From: JACMLX01 sp031374935
Lineage (GTDB): Bacteria > Gemmatimonadota > Gemmatimonadetes > Gemmatimonadales > Gemmatimonadaceae
DNA: 64,000 nucleotides
Direction: 5' to 3'
Assembly (NCBI GenBank): GCA_031374935.1
Contig: JANMHB010000152.1
Coordinates: 1-64,000 of the forward strand
Under the pieces are notes generated by a model. It worked only from the letters and a program-made list of their open reading frames with translations, was not told the DNA's origin and ran no database searches. Of the stretch, positions 52,549 to 61,598 are shown in pieces. How positions within the stretch are numbered: the stretch's first letter is position 1; every line of letters starts with the position of its first letter. Both the position numbers and the translations under genes were made by a program.

Positions 52549-53865
52549 GTGAACCTGCCAGAGGCGGGCGTTGGCGTCCGGCTGCTCGGCGTCTTCATCC
52601 TCGTGCTCATGAACGCGTTCTTCGTCGCGGCCGAGTTTGCGCTCGTCGGGTCGCGGCGCAGCAAGATCGACCAGCTGGCGGAGGATGGTGAGAGCGGCGC
52701 GAAGGCGGTCCAGGAGGCACTGAAGAATCTCGACCGGTACATCTCCGGGACGCAGCTTGGCATCACGCTGGCGTCGCTCGCCCTTGGCTGGATCGGCGAA
52801 CCGGCCCTGGCAACGCTGGTCGACGCCGGCCTCGAGGTCGTCGGGATTCACGCCGCCGCTGGCGTCGCCCACAGCACCGCGGGTATCGCGACGGCGTTTC
52901 TGGTGATCACGTTCCTGCACATCGTGCTCGGCGAGCTGGCTCCGAAGTCCATCGCGCTGGTCGCACCGGAACGGGTGAGCATGTACCTGGCACGCCCACT
53001 GATGTTCTTCTCGCGCGTGATGAGCCCCTTCATCACGGTGCTGAACAACGTGGCGAATGCGCTCTTGCGCCTGGTCGGGGTGGACCCGGCCGGCGGCGCG
53101 CACCACAGCGTCCACAGCGCCGACGAGCTGCGGCTGCTGGTGATGCAGGCCCGGGCGCAGGGGACGTTGAACGAGACCGACAGCATGATGCTCGCCGGCG
53201 TCTTCGATTTTCACGAGAAGAAGGCGCGCGATGTGATGCGCCCGCGGACCGAGGTCGCAGCCATTCCGCTCGATTCGTCAGAGGAGGAGGTGTGGGCGAT
53301 CCTGCGATCGGAACGCTACTCGCGCTATCCTGTCACCGGCCAGTCGCTGGACGATATCATCGGCGTCTTCCTGGCCAAGGATCTCTGGCTCCATCAGGGG
53401 CCTTTCACCGTGAAGCAGTTCCTTCGGCAGCCATTGTTCATTCCCGATTCGCGCTCCGCCGAGCGTGTGCTCGACGATCTGCGGAAGACGCGGGCGCACA
53501 TGGCGGTGGTGCTCGATGAGTATGGCGGCACGGCCGGCATCATCACCATGGAAGACCTGGTCGAGGAAGTGGTGGGCGACATCGCCGACGAGTACGACGC
53601 GGCGGCGCGTGAAGCGCTCGAGACCGATGGGGTGCTCGAGCTGACCGGCTCGCTCTCGCTGATCGACGTCCGCTCCGACTACAAGGTGCTCGTGCCCGAG
53701 GGCGACTGGACGACGCTGGGCGGGTACGTGTTCAACGCGCTTGGCCGGTTGCCTCGCGTTGGCGATCGCGTGACGATCCCTGGCTCCGAATTGGAAGTGG
53801 TTGCGATGGATGGGCGTCGGGTGGCGGCGGTGCGGGTGAATCGCGTCCCGGTTCCGGGCCGTTGA
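52549..53865 (+). CDS. CNNM/CBS-domain membrane protein (CorC/HlyC family)
   Basis: A 438-residue protein with an N-terminal CNNM transmembrane domain (FILVLMNAFFVAAEFALVGSRRSKI; ISGTQLGITLASLALGWIGEPAL), two CBS motifs (MRPRTEVAAIPLDSS; FIPDSRSAERVLDDLRKTRAHMAVVLDEYGGTAGIITMEDL) and a C-terminal CorC_HlyC domain (GSLSLIDVRSDYKVL). Members are linked to Mg/Co efflux. GTG 52549 follows GGGGAG and is preferred; ATG 52486 would overlap the start of divergent pilS. The spacing suggests a promoter shared with pilS. Confidence 0.92.
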   Translation: MNLPEAGVGVRLLGVFILVLMNAFFVAAEFALVGSRRSKIDQLAEDGESGAKAVQEALKNLDRYISGTQLGITLASLALGWIGEPALATLVDAGLEVVGIHAAAGVAHSTAGIATAFLVITFLHIVLGELAPKSIALVAPERVSMYLARPLMFFSRVMSPFITVLNNVANALLRLVGVDPAGGAHHSVHSADELRLLVMQARAQGTLNETDSMMLAGVFDFHEKKARDVMRPRTEVAAIPLDSSEEEVWAILRSERYSRYPVTGQSLDDIIGVFLAKDLWLHQGPFTVKQFLRQPLFIPDSRSAERVLDDLRKTRAHMAVVLDEYGGTAGIITMEDLVEEVVGDIADEYDAAAREALETDGVLELTGSLSLIDVRSDYKVLVPEGDWTTLGGYVFNALGRLPRVGDRVTIPGSELEVVAMDGRRVAAVRVNRVPVPGR

Positions 53866-53935
53866 GATGACGGCGAAACTCGCAGTCGAGCGTCGGTCGC
53901 GATTCCTCTGGGCCGGGCACCTCCGCTATTTCTGT

Positions 53936-54772
53936 ATGCGCCTGCGCCTGCGACCGCTCATCCTGACCGCCATCGGAGCCATTGCCGGCTGCGCTCGCGA
54001 CGACACCATCCGCAACGCCAGCGCCGCGGCAATCTCGGATACGAATGCAGCCCGCGTCTCGACGGTGGCGCGATGGCCGCGCGATACCGGCGTCGTCGTA
54101 CCACTCGCCCCTCCCGGACGGCCGGCACGTGACTTCCCCGCCCCGCGACGGCCGGTCTCGAGTATCGTCTCGCCGCAATGGAGCGATGAAGCGACCCGCG
54201 ATGCCGCGCACGAAGCGGACACGGTGATGGCGCTGCTGGGGCTGCGTCCCGGCATGACGGTCGCCGACATCGGTGCCGGCAGCGGCTACTACGTGGCGCG
54301 CATGGCACGCCGGGTTGGCGGGACCGGCGTGGTCTATGGCCAGGACATCATGCCTCGGTATCTCCGCTACCTGCGCGAGCGCGTCGATCGGGACGAGCTG
54401 ACGAACGTCCGGCTGGCGCTTGGCGATCCGCATGACCCGCGCCTGCCAATCGCGTCGCTCGATCTGGTCACGATGATCCACATGTACCACGAGATCGAGC
54501 AGCCGTTCGGGCTGCTGGCGAATCTGGTGCCGTCGTTGCGGCCCGGCGCACGCATTGCGATTCTGGACATGAACCGGCGCACGGATCAGCATGGAACCCC
54601 GCCGTCCCTGCTCAGGTGCGAGATGGAAGCGGTGGGTTATGAGCAACAGAGCTTCCACGACCTCGGTGTCGATGGCTATGTCGCGATCTTCACGGCTCCG
54701 TCAGTCGTCGATGTGGCGAAGATCACGCCGGCCGCCCGCCAGTGTGATTCGGTGGCCGAACGTGGTTCGTGA
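53936..54772 (+). CDS. lipoprotein with a class I SAM methyltransferase domain
   Basis: A 278-residue protein with an unusual start: MRLRLRPLILTAIGAIAGC looks like a lipoprotein signal with a lipobox Cys. After a Pro/Ala/Arg-rich stretch is a class I methyltransferase fold: MTVADIGAGSGYYVARMARR (SAM motif I), VYGQDIMPRYL, LDLVTMIHMYHEI and ARIAILDMNRR. Periplasmic SAM-binding proteins of this kind (COG4798-like) are known but the substrate is unclear, since SAM is cytoplasmic. An ATG at 53867 lies 2 bases after the upstream gene and would remove the signal from the terminus. The ArfB gene overlaps its end. Confidence 0.78.
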   Translation: MRLRLRPLILTAIGAIAGCARDDTIRNASAAAISDTNAARVSTVARWPRDTGVVVPLAPPGRPARDFPAPRRPVSSIVSPQWSDEATRDAAHEADTVMALLGLRPGMTVADIGAGSGYYVARMARRVGGTGVVYGQDIMPRYLRYLRERVDRDELTNVRLALGDPHDPRLPIASLDLVTMIHMYHEIEQPFGLLANLVPSLRPGARIAILDMNRRTDQHGTPPSLLRCEMEAVGYEQQSFHDLGVDGYVAIFTAPSVVDVAKITPAARQCDSVAERGS

Positions 54773-55217
54773 CGCCGCCGATGGGCCGCGGGACGTGCTG
54801 GTGGTGAATGCCCACGTGCGCATTCCGCGAACGGAACTGGACGTCCGCGCGACGCGCAGTGGCGGACCCGGCGGGCAGCACGTGAATACCAGCTCGACGA
54901 AGATCGAGTTGCGCTGGCAACCTGGCGCGTCGGTGGCGTTGAACGACGCGCAGCGCGAGCGGCTGCTGCTCGCGCTGGCGACGAAACTCGACGGCGACGG
55001 CTGGCTGCGGGTGACCGCCAGCGAACATCGCAGTCAGCTGCAGAACCGTGAGGCGGCAGAGGCGCGGCTGGTGGCCATGATCAGGAGTGGGCTGGTGGTG
55101 CCGAAAGTGCGACGCGCGACCAAGCCGACCCGGGCATCGAAGACGAAGCGCCTCGAGAGCAAGTCACTGCGCAGCACTGTGAAGCAGCAACGGAAGCGCG
55201 TCACCCGCGACGAGTGA
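54762..55217 (+). CDS. arfB: alternative ribosome-rescue factor ArfB-like
   Basis: About 151 residues, a peptidyl-tRNA hydrolase that frees stalled ribosomes. The catalytic GGQ is in RSGGPGGQHVNTSSTKIELRW; the basic tail (KTKRLESKSLRSTVKQQRKR) is the part that enters the empty mRNA channel. It lacks RF1/RF2 codon-recognition domains. GTG at 54762 (overlapping the upstream stop by 11 bases) or GTG at 54795 could be the start; no ATG fits. The second gives a 140-residue protein, the usual ArfB length. Confidence 0.9.
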   Translation: MVRDAADGPRDVLVVNAHVRIPRTELDVRATRSGGPGGQHVNTSSTKIELRWQPGASVALNDAQRERLLLALATKLDGDGWLRVTASEHRSQLQNREAAEARLVAMIRSGLVVPKVRRATKPTRASKTKRLESKSLRSTVKQQRKRVTRDE

Positions 55218-55231
55218 CGCGGCACCGATCG

Positions 55232-55939
55232 CTACCGACCGAACGACATACCGATCGCGTACGTCCACATGTTCACTTCGCTGTCGCGCACCAGCGGAGT
55301 CGGGTTCGTGCCGTTGCCGAAACTGTCGCGAGTGAGGTAGCGCGCCCGCCCATTGAAGTTTCGGCGTGCATTCAGGTCGATGCTCACCAGCCGACCGACG
55401 GGAATTCTGATCCCGCCGCTGACGGCCGACGTGAAGAGATTGTCGCGCTGATTGGTGGTCTCGAAGACATCCGCTCCACCGTCCTCGCCGTCGGCGGAGG
55501 ACTGCGTCCAGAACACGGTCCAGCCAGCCATGGCATTCACGTACGGGCGAATCGGGCCAGCCGGAAACTGCAGTTCGGGACCGGCAAGGCCAGAGAAGAT
55601 GTTGTTCGACGTCGTGATGTCGACGGTGATGCGGCACCCGCTCCCGAAACACTCACGGGTGGTGGTGCGCCCGTAGATCAGGAACGCGGCATCGGCGCGG
55701 AGCGACGCGATGTTCTGGCCACCGGGAAACCAGCGGAAATCCCCTCCGCCGCCCCATCCGCTGCTGACGTAGTTCTTGAACTCGCCGAGGGGCTGGGCGT
55801 TGATCGCGCGGACACCGAACCCGATCGGCTGCATGGAAAACGGCTGAGACTCGGTCGACTGCGCGCCGACCGCTCCGGCTGTGCCAAGGAGGGCGAGCGA
55901 CATCGCCGCCAGCCGGCGACGTATGGGAAGCGACAACAT
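55232..55939 (-). CDS. outer-membrane beta-barrel protein
   Basis: 235 residues with a signal peptide ending GAVGAQS. The mature sequence has alternating strands with aromatic ends: GFGVRAINAQPLGEFKNYV, GGGGDFRWFPGG, IRPYVNAMAGWTVFW, and the terminal EVNMWTYAIGMSFGR ending in Arg. It matches the OmpA/OMP_b-brl style of small barrels in this group. It converges with arfB. Ligand or pore is not inferable. Confidence 0.8.
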   Translation of the reverse strand: MLSLPIRRRLAAMSLALLGTAGAVGAQSTESQPFSMQPIGFGVRAINAQPLGEFKNYVSSGWGGGGDFRWFPGGQNIASLRADAAFLIYGRTTTRECFGSGCRITVDITTSNNIFSGLAGPELQFPAGPIRPYVNAMAGWTVFWTQSSADGEDGGADVFETTNQRDNLFTSAVSGGIRIPVGRLVSIDLNARRNFNGRARYLTRDSFGNGTNPTPLVRDSEVNMWTYAIGMSFGR

Positions 55940-56040
55940 GCGTGTGCCTCACGGTGAAAGCGACGGAGCAGGCTCCGGTCGCGCGACTGACATGGATACG
56001 CCGCAGGGGGTACCCATGTTTCACCACCCGCGGTGGCCTG

Positions 56041-57552
56041 TCAGCGCAGTTCCGCCAGCCGCCCCGGTGAGCCCGCCGCCACCGCCAGCGCGGCGCGTGC
56101 AGCGAGGTACTTGGCCTGCAGCGCGACGAACTTGATCTCCTCATCCAGCACCTGGCGCTCGCGGGTGTTCACCAGGAACAGGTTACTCTCGCCGGCGTCG
56201 AACTTGGCGCGTTCGCCCGCGCTGAGAATCCGGAACAACCGCACTGCATCGCGCTGCAGCGCCAGCTGTGCCTCGAACTGCGACAGATCGTTGATTGCAG
56301 TCCGGACCAGCAGCACCACATCACGTCGCGTCTCCCGCGCTTCGATGTCGGCGCGGTCGAACTTGGCATCCGTGCTCGTGAATTTTCCGCGCTCCTTGAA
56401 GAACAGCAACGGCGACGACACGTTGATCGCGCCCTTGTAGTTGCCATCGCGACCGAGCGCATCGCCGACATTGAACCCGGCGCCGCCCACCGTGCGCAGT
56501 GCAGCCAGCTCGGCACTGACCAACGGAATCACCGCTTGTCGCGCCAGTGCGCGCTCGGCGCCGGTCTGCTCCACCTTCCCTTGCGCCTTCAGCACATCCG
56601 GGTGGAGTCGGATCACCCGTGCCAGCAGCGCAGGCACCGACGCCGAGTCGAGCGTCACGCGCCCGAGACCGGAGTCACTCGGCACCGATCCCGGGCGGAG
56701 GTCCGTCGGCTGGCCGCGGCGGTCCCACAGGTATGACGTCAGATCCATCGACGCCGCGAAGTACGACTGCTCCGCGCCCGCCAGCTGCGCGCGACGCCGA
56801 TTCAATTCTGCGGCCGCTTCGATGCTGTCGATACCCGCCGCGTCACCAGCCCGCACGCGCCCCGTGATCGCGAGGTAGCGCACATCCGCCAGTCGTACAC
56901 CGTCGCGAATGACTTGCAGCTGCAGCGCACTTTCAAACCAGGAGGCGTATGATTTCGATGCAGAGAACAACAGCTTGTTCGTCATCGCGGCGCGTTCGCC
57001 CTGTGCCACGTCACGCAGCGCCCGCGCGGTGCGCAGCGCCGTCCGCCGCTCGTCGGTCAGAATGCGCTGGCCGATCGGCAGCGAGAAGCCGGCGGTGAAC
57101 AGGCCATTGTTCGGCGTGGTGAACTGCGGGTTGATGAATCGGCCGGAGGCACGTTCGTAGCCGATCTTGAAATCGGGACCAAACGGCGTGGGGATCTTCA
57201 CGGCGACGTCAGCGTAGTTGAAATACAACGACTGCACGCCTGGCGTCGAGCTTTCGAAGCGCTTCGTTTCCCACGACGCCTCGAGCTTCGGCTCGAAGTT
57301 GCCGAACGCCGCCGTCACATCACCCTCGGCGCCCTCCTCGATCAGGCGGGCCTGCCGCACCACGGGATGGTTCCGGCTGACGATGTCGAAGAAGGCGTCA
57401 AATGTCAGCGGGACGCCGGGCAACATGCGCACGCTGTCGCTCACCACCGGCAGCCCACGCCGCGGCTCCGGCGTCTGAGCCCACAGTGGTGCACCCGTCA
57501 CCAGCGCGAGCCAGAGCGTGAGCCACAGCCCGCGCCACCCGCTTCGCCTCAC
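56041..57552 (-). CDS. TolC-family outer-membrane export protein
   Basis: A 503-residue outer-membrane efflux protein with a signal peptide (LWLTLWLALVTGAPLWAQ). The family repeats are seen in VVRQARLIEEGAEGDVTAAFGNFEP, RALRDVAQGERAAMTNKLLF and FDAGESNLFLVNTRERQVLDEEIKF. Long helices support a trimeric TolC tunnel. It overlaps the HlyD gene by 4 bases and completes a type I secretion system with it and the ABC gene. No RTX substrate is seen in the window. Confidence 0.92.
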   Translation of the reverse strand: MRRSGWRGLWLTLWLALVTGAPLWAQTPEPRRGLPVVSDSVRMLPGVPLTFDAFFDIVSRNHPVVRQARLIEEGAEGDVTAAFGNFEPKLEASWETKRFESSTPGVQSLYFNYADVAVKIPTPFGPDFKIGYERASGRFINPQFTTPNNGLFTAGFSLPIGQRILTDERRTALRTARALRDVAQGERAAMTNKLLFSASKSYASWFESALQLQVIRDGVRLADVRYLAITGRVRAGDAAGIDSIEAAAELNRRRAQLAGAEQSYFAASMDLTSYLWDRRGQPTDLRPGSVPSDSGLGRVTLDSASVPALLARVIRLHPDVLKAQGKVEQTGAERALARQAVIPLVSAELAALRTVGGAGFNVGDALGRDGNYKGAINVSSPLLFFKERGKFTSTDAKFDRADIEARETRRDVVLLVRTAINDLSQFEAQLALQRDAVRLFRILSAGERAKFDAGESNLFLVNTRERQVLDEEIKFVALQAKYLAARAALAVAAGSPGRLAELR

Positions 57553-58871
57553 TTCTTGACCGCCTTCGGATCACCGCCGAATCCTTCGTCGCTCGCCTGA
57601 CGCAGCGATGGCGGGAAGCCGTTCAGCCGTCGCCAGATTTCGAAGCCGACGCGCACCTCATCCAGCATCGCCCAACCGAGGACGCCGGAGCCCAGGCGCA
57701 GCTGGCGGGGCCACTTCTCTTGCGCAGAATCAGGCGTCACGAGAACGCGGAAGTCGCCGGAACTGCCCGGCACACGATCGATCACCGCCACGGTACCGCC
57801 GAACGTGCCGACGCTGACGCTCGGCCAGCCGGCGAACTGCAACGCCGGCCAGCCATCGAACTGCAGCCGCACCTTGCGGCCGACGCTCAGCAGCGGCACG
57901 TCCATCGGCTTCACCAGCAGTGCCACGGCCTGCTGCGCATCAGCGGGCATGATCGTCACCACCGATTCGCCTTCCTTCAGCTGCTCCCCGATCCCGGCTC
58001 GCGCCGCCCGGACGATGGTCCCGTCCTGCGGCGCACGAATGACATAGAAGCCATTGCGAATCTCGAGATTCTGCACATTCTGCCGCAGCTTCGCGACATC
58101 CGCCGATCCCTCGCCGACTTCCGCCATCGTCGCGGCCTGATCGGACCGCGCCTTGGCGATCTTCTCGCCATACTCCACCGCCACCGAGTTCAGCTCGATC
58201 TGCGCTGCCTGCAGCGTCTGTCGCTTCTCCTGCAGCTTGGCGATGGTGTTCTGGAATCGCACACGCGCGTTCTCGACGTCGGTCAGTCGCGTCAGCTCCT
58301 GATCGAGCAAGGTCTGCTGCCGCTGGAGCTGGATCAGCCCCGTGGCGGAATCGACGACCGTCGCTTGAACCTCCGCCTCGTACTGGGCCACCTTGGTGCG
58401 CGCCTTCTGCTCACTGAGGCGCAGATTCTGCTGCAGCAATCCGATCTGCATGCCCAGCTGCTTCACCTTCTCGCGCTTCGACGACACCGCCGACGACTTG
58501 CCGGTGAGCTGCTCGTTGTAGCGATCGATGGTCCGCGGATCGAGGTAGTCGTCCTTGACCTCGGCGATCCGCAGGATCGGATCCCCCTTCCTGACGGCCT
58601 GCCCTTCCTGCACGAACCACTCGACGATCCGGCCACTGATCGTCGTCGGCACCTGCTGCGGGCGATCCCTCGGCGCAAACGCCGTCACCTCACCCTTGCC
58701 CTCGATGAACTGCTGCCAGGGCAGCAGCATCGCCAGCACGGTGAAGATCAGCGAACCGAGCACGATCCGGAAGAACAGTCGATGCGACTGCGGTGTGACC
58801 AGCAGCTTGGCCGATTCGAGATGCTCGTAGTCGGCCAGCACATCACGGTCCGAGAGAGGCGTGGAGGCCAT
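57549..58871 (-). CDS. HlyD-family periplasmic adaptor
   Basis: A 440-residue membrane-fusion protein. The N-terminal membrane anchor is FFRIVLGSLIFTVLAMLLPW. A biotinyl-lipoyl-like domain starts with VPTTISGRIVEWFVQEGQAVRKGDPIL. The coiled-coil hairpin spans about residues 120-270. Another lipoyl half follows with NGFYVIRAPQDGTIVRA. It couples the ABC transporter (2 bases upstream) to the TolC-type gene (4-base overlap). Confidence 0.92.
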   Translation of the reverse strand: MASTPLSDRDVLADYEHLESAKLLVTPQSHRLFFRIVLGSLIFTVLAMLLPWQQFIEGKGEVTAFAPRDRPQQVPTTISGRIVEWFVQEGQAVRKGDPILRIAEVKDDYLDPRTIDRYNEQLTGKSSAVSSKREKVKQLGMQIGLLQQNLRLSEQKARTKVAQYEAEVQATVVDSATGLIQLQRQQTLLDQELTRLTDVENARVRFQNTIAKLQEKRQTLQAAQIELNSVAVEYGEKIAKARSDQAATMAEVGEGSADVAKLRQNVQNLEIRNGFYVIRAPQDGTIVRAARAGIGEQLKEGESVVTIMPADAQQAVALLVKPMDVPLLSVGRKVRLQFDGWPALQFAGWPSVSVGTFGGTVAVIDRVPGSSGDFRVLVTPDSAQEKWPRQLRLGSGVLGWAMLDEVRVGFEIWRRLNGFPPSLRQASDEGFGGDPKAVKK

Positions 58872-58873
58872 GA

Positions 58874-61075
58874 TCAGCGCACCGGGACCGTGAGGCCATG
58901 CACCGAGGCGCGGCCGAGTGTGTCGGCCAGCTCGGCGTACGTTCCCTGCGTGCGGATGCGACCGGCTTCCATCACGATGATCAGGTCGCAGGCAGCGAGG
59001 AATTCCGGATCGTGCGAGACAGCGACCACGGTGTGACGCTCGGCACGATCCATCAGCAGGCGAATGAGGCGGGTGCGGTAGTTGTCATCGAGGTTCTGGA
59101 AGAAGTCATCGAGCAGCAGCAGGCGCGGCTTGCCCACGATGCCCTGCGCCACCAGCAGCTTGCTGGCGACCGCCGCCGAGAGATTCGCACCGCCGTTGAT
59201 GATGGTGGTCTGGATGCCCTGCGGCATCGCCTGCACCACATCATCCACGTCCACATCGCGCAGCGCCTTCAGCACCGCAGCCCGGTCCACGAATCGACGG
59301 CCGACACTGATGTTGTCTTCAATCGTGCCATCGAACAGATCGGTGGTCGAGAGCACCTGCCCGATCTGCTCGCGCAATGCAGCACGGTTCATGCTGCGCA
59401 GCGTCACACCATCGTACGTGAGCGTACCCTCGAAACCATCGTGCAGTGCGCCGAGGACACGCAGCAACGTGGTCTGGCCGCTGCCGTCGACGCCGGTGAT
59501 CGCGATCCGATCGCCAGGCCGGATGTCGAGATCGATGTCGGACAGCGCCGGCGACGACTGGTCGGGATAGGTGAACGACAGCCCGCGCGCGAGGATCGCC
59601 AGTCCCTGTTCCGATTCATTCAGCTGCAACCCGCGGATTTCCTCGAGTGGCAGGTCCATGACACGGCCGATCTTGTCCACCGACGTCAGCACATCGTAGA
59701 TGGTCGCCAGCGAGCGGATCAACTTCTCCACGCCCGCCAGGACCGTCACGATCACCAGTTCGGCCGCGACGAACTGACCGAGGGTCAGCGACCGATCCAC
59801 CACCAGCGTGGTGCCGAGGATGAGCAGCGCGCCAGTCAGTAGCGTCTTGAAAATGATCATGCTCATCGACTGCGTGACGAGCACCTTGAAGTGCTTCCGG
59901 CGGTACTTGAGATAGTTGGCCACGTGGCCATCCATCATCTCCAGCGGGAGCGTCGAACGGGTCGAGAACTTGAATGCCGCAATCGAACGCGCCATCGCCT
60001 GCAGCCACTCCAGCACGTTGTACTTGTACTTCGACTCCATGATCGACGTTTCCAGGCCCCGTGGAAACGTGATCCGGAAAATCACATACACGCCGACGAT
60101 CAGCACCAGCGCGAAGATGATGAAGCTGGGATTGTAGAACGACAGCAGCCCGACGCCGAAGAGCACCTGCAGCGTGGCCGTCGGCACGTCGAGCAGCAGC
60201 TTGGCGAGCGCCTTCTGAATCAGCACGGTCTCGAAGAACCGGTTCATCTGCAGCGGCAGGTTCGATGACTGCGCCGCCTCGAATCGGATCCGTGGCACGA
60301 GATACGCAAACTCGAACGCCAGCCGGGCAAAAATCCGTTGCTGAATGGTCTCCACCACCGACTCCTGCAGCAGCCCCACCACACCGGTTACCAGCGTACC
60401 AACGATCGCGAACGCGATCAGCAGCACTACCGGCTGCAACACCAGGCCGCCTTGCACCAGCTGTGTGATTCCCTGCACGGCGAGCGGGACGGTGAGGCCG
60501 AACAGACCCACCAACACGGCATAGAGGTAGATCAGCCAGATGTCGCGCCGCTCGGCCCTGAGCAGCTGGCCGAGCCGTTCGTACGGCGTCAGGTGCTCGT
60601 GTGGCTCGTCATGTATCAGCCCGTCGCCCCGATCGCTCAAGACAGGCGTGAGTCGCACCGGGACCAGCGCATAGACCACCGGCGATGCGAGCCGCGTCCA
60701 CACCGCGTCGACCGGCAGCGTGTACTCTGCGCCCACCCCCTTCAGCGTGATCGGCACGATCGTCAGCGACTTGCCGCCGTTGGCGCGAATGACCACCGCG
60801 GCTTCGAAGGCGCCGGCGGCCCGTTCGGGGAGCAGGACCAGCGGCACGGCCCCACCAGCCACCAGCTGTGCGAACTCGTCCCGGCCGAGTGTCCGGCGGA
60901 GATAGCTGAGCTCACCCTGCTTCCCGACCGACTCGATGGCCGTGGCGAGTTCACTCACATCGTTGATGACCGGTGCGGCCCCGATAAACCCCGGATCCCA
61001 GCGCCGCGGCTCGATCTCGAGGCCGAGCGTTCTGGCGATCAATTCGTTGACGGAGCGGCTGAGCACAAACGCCAT
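58874..61075 (-). CDS. ABC transporter with a degenerate nucleotide-binding domain (type I secretion)
   Basis: A 733-residue fused permease-ATPase. The first 160 residues have no C39 peptidase motif. The membrane domain (about 170-440) has six hydrophobic segments. The NBD starts near residue 500 (LSFTYPDQSSPALSDIDLDIRPGDRIAI). Walker A reads GVDGSGQTT: Gln replaces the catalytic Lys, and the codon is CAG at about 59475. The signature is LSAAVA instead of LSGGQ, and Walker B ends LLLLDDFFQ, with Asp for the catalytic Glu. The H-loop (VAVSHDPEF) is kept. ATP turnover is doubtful. It heads the HlyD-TolC operon. Confidence 0.87.
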   Translation of the reverse strand: MAFVLSRSVNELIARTLGLEIEPRRWDPGFIGAAPVINDVSELATAIESVGKQGELSYLRRTLGRDEFAQLVAGGAVPLVLLPERAAGAFEAAVVIRANGGKSLTIVPITLKGVGAEYTLPVDAVWTRLASPVVYALVPVRLTPVLSDRGDGLIHDEPHEHLTPYERLGQLLRAERRDIWLIYLYAVLVGLFGLTVPLAVQGITQLVQGGLVLQPVVLLIAFAIVGTLVTGVVGLLQESVVETIQQRIFARLAFEFAYLVPRIRFEAAQSSNLPLQMNRFFETVLIQKALAKLLLDVPTATLQVLFGVGLLSFYNPSFIIFALVLIVGVYVIFRITFPRGLETSIMESKYKYNVLEWLQAMARSIAAFKFSTRSTLPLEMMDGHVANYLKYRRKHFKVLVTQSMSMIIFKTLLTGALLILGTTLVVDRSLTLGQFVAAELVIVTVLAGVEKLIRSLATIYDVLTSVDKIGRVMDLPLEEIRGLQLNESEQGLAILARGLSFTYPDQSSPALSDIDLDIRPGDRIAITGVDGSGQTTLLRVLGALHDGFEGTLTYDGVTLRSMNRAALREQIGQVLSTTDLFDGTIEDNISVGRRFVDRAAVLKALRDVDVDDVVQAMPQGIQTTIINGGANLSAAVASKLLVAQGIVGKPRLLLLDDFFQNLDDNYRTRLIRLLMDRAERHTVVAVSHDPEFLAACDLIIVMEAGRIRTQGTYAELADTLGRASVHGLTVPVR

Positions 61076-61187
61076 GTGATGGTCGGGCTGATCGGTGAAC
61101 GTGAATCCCTATCAAAATGGTCGTGTTTGCTGGCCAGTACAACGGAGCATCTGCTGTCGCCGCATGATGTTACGCGGCTGCCCCAAT

Positions 61188-61598
61188 TCAACGACGATCC
61201 CGTACGCGGTCGATGGCGCGGCGTTCCTTCTTGCTTGGCTTCCCTTCCTGATAGGCAAAGGTCATCGCCGCGTTCCGGTATTGCTCAGCCGCGACGGCGC
61301 GCGCCGCACTGCTCGCGGGCGTCTCCTCGTACAGCGCTTGCGCAATGGCCGCCGACCCGCGGCGACCACTCACGTCGCGGACCAGCACCACATACTGATA
61401 CGGCCCAAGTCGGACACGGACCTCATCGCCGGCCTGAATCAGCTTCGCCCGCTTCGGGCGCTCGTCGTTGACCGTCACCTTGCCACCGTCGATCGCCTCG
61501 GCAGCCAGCGCACGCGTCTTGAAGAAGCGCGCCGCCCACAGCCATTTGTCGAGGCGCACCTTGCCGGGTGGTGCCTCGTCATCCGCGGCGACACTCAT
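61188..61598 (-). CDS. S4-domain RNA-binding protein (HslR/Hsp15 family)
   Basis: A 136-residue protein with an S4 fold at the start (KVRLDKWLWAARFFKTRALAAEAIDGGKVTVNDERP), then a Lys/Arg-rich tail (KPSKKERRAIDRVRDRR). Hsp15 binds free 50S subunits carrying nascent chain in heat stress. Overlaps the cytochrome gene by 4 bases. Confidence 0.9.
   Translation of the reverse strand: MSVAADDEAPPGKVRLDKWLWAARFFKTRALAAEAIDGGKVTVNDERPKRAKLIQAGDEVRVRLGPYQYVVLVRDVSGRRGSAAIAQALYEETPASSAARAVAAEQYRNAAMTFAYQEGKPSKKERRAIDRVRDRR

Noticed and set aside
52501..53214. N-terminal extension of pilS
   Set aside because: It reads antisense through the CNNM/CBS gene; ATG 52500 gives a normal PilS start.
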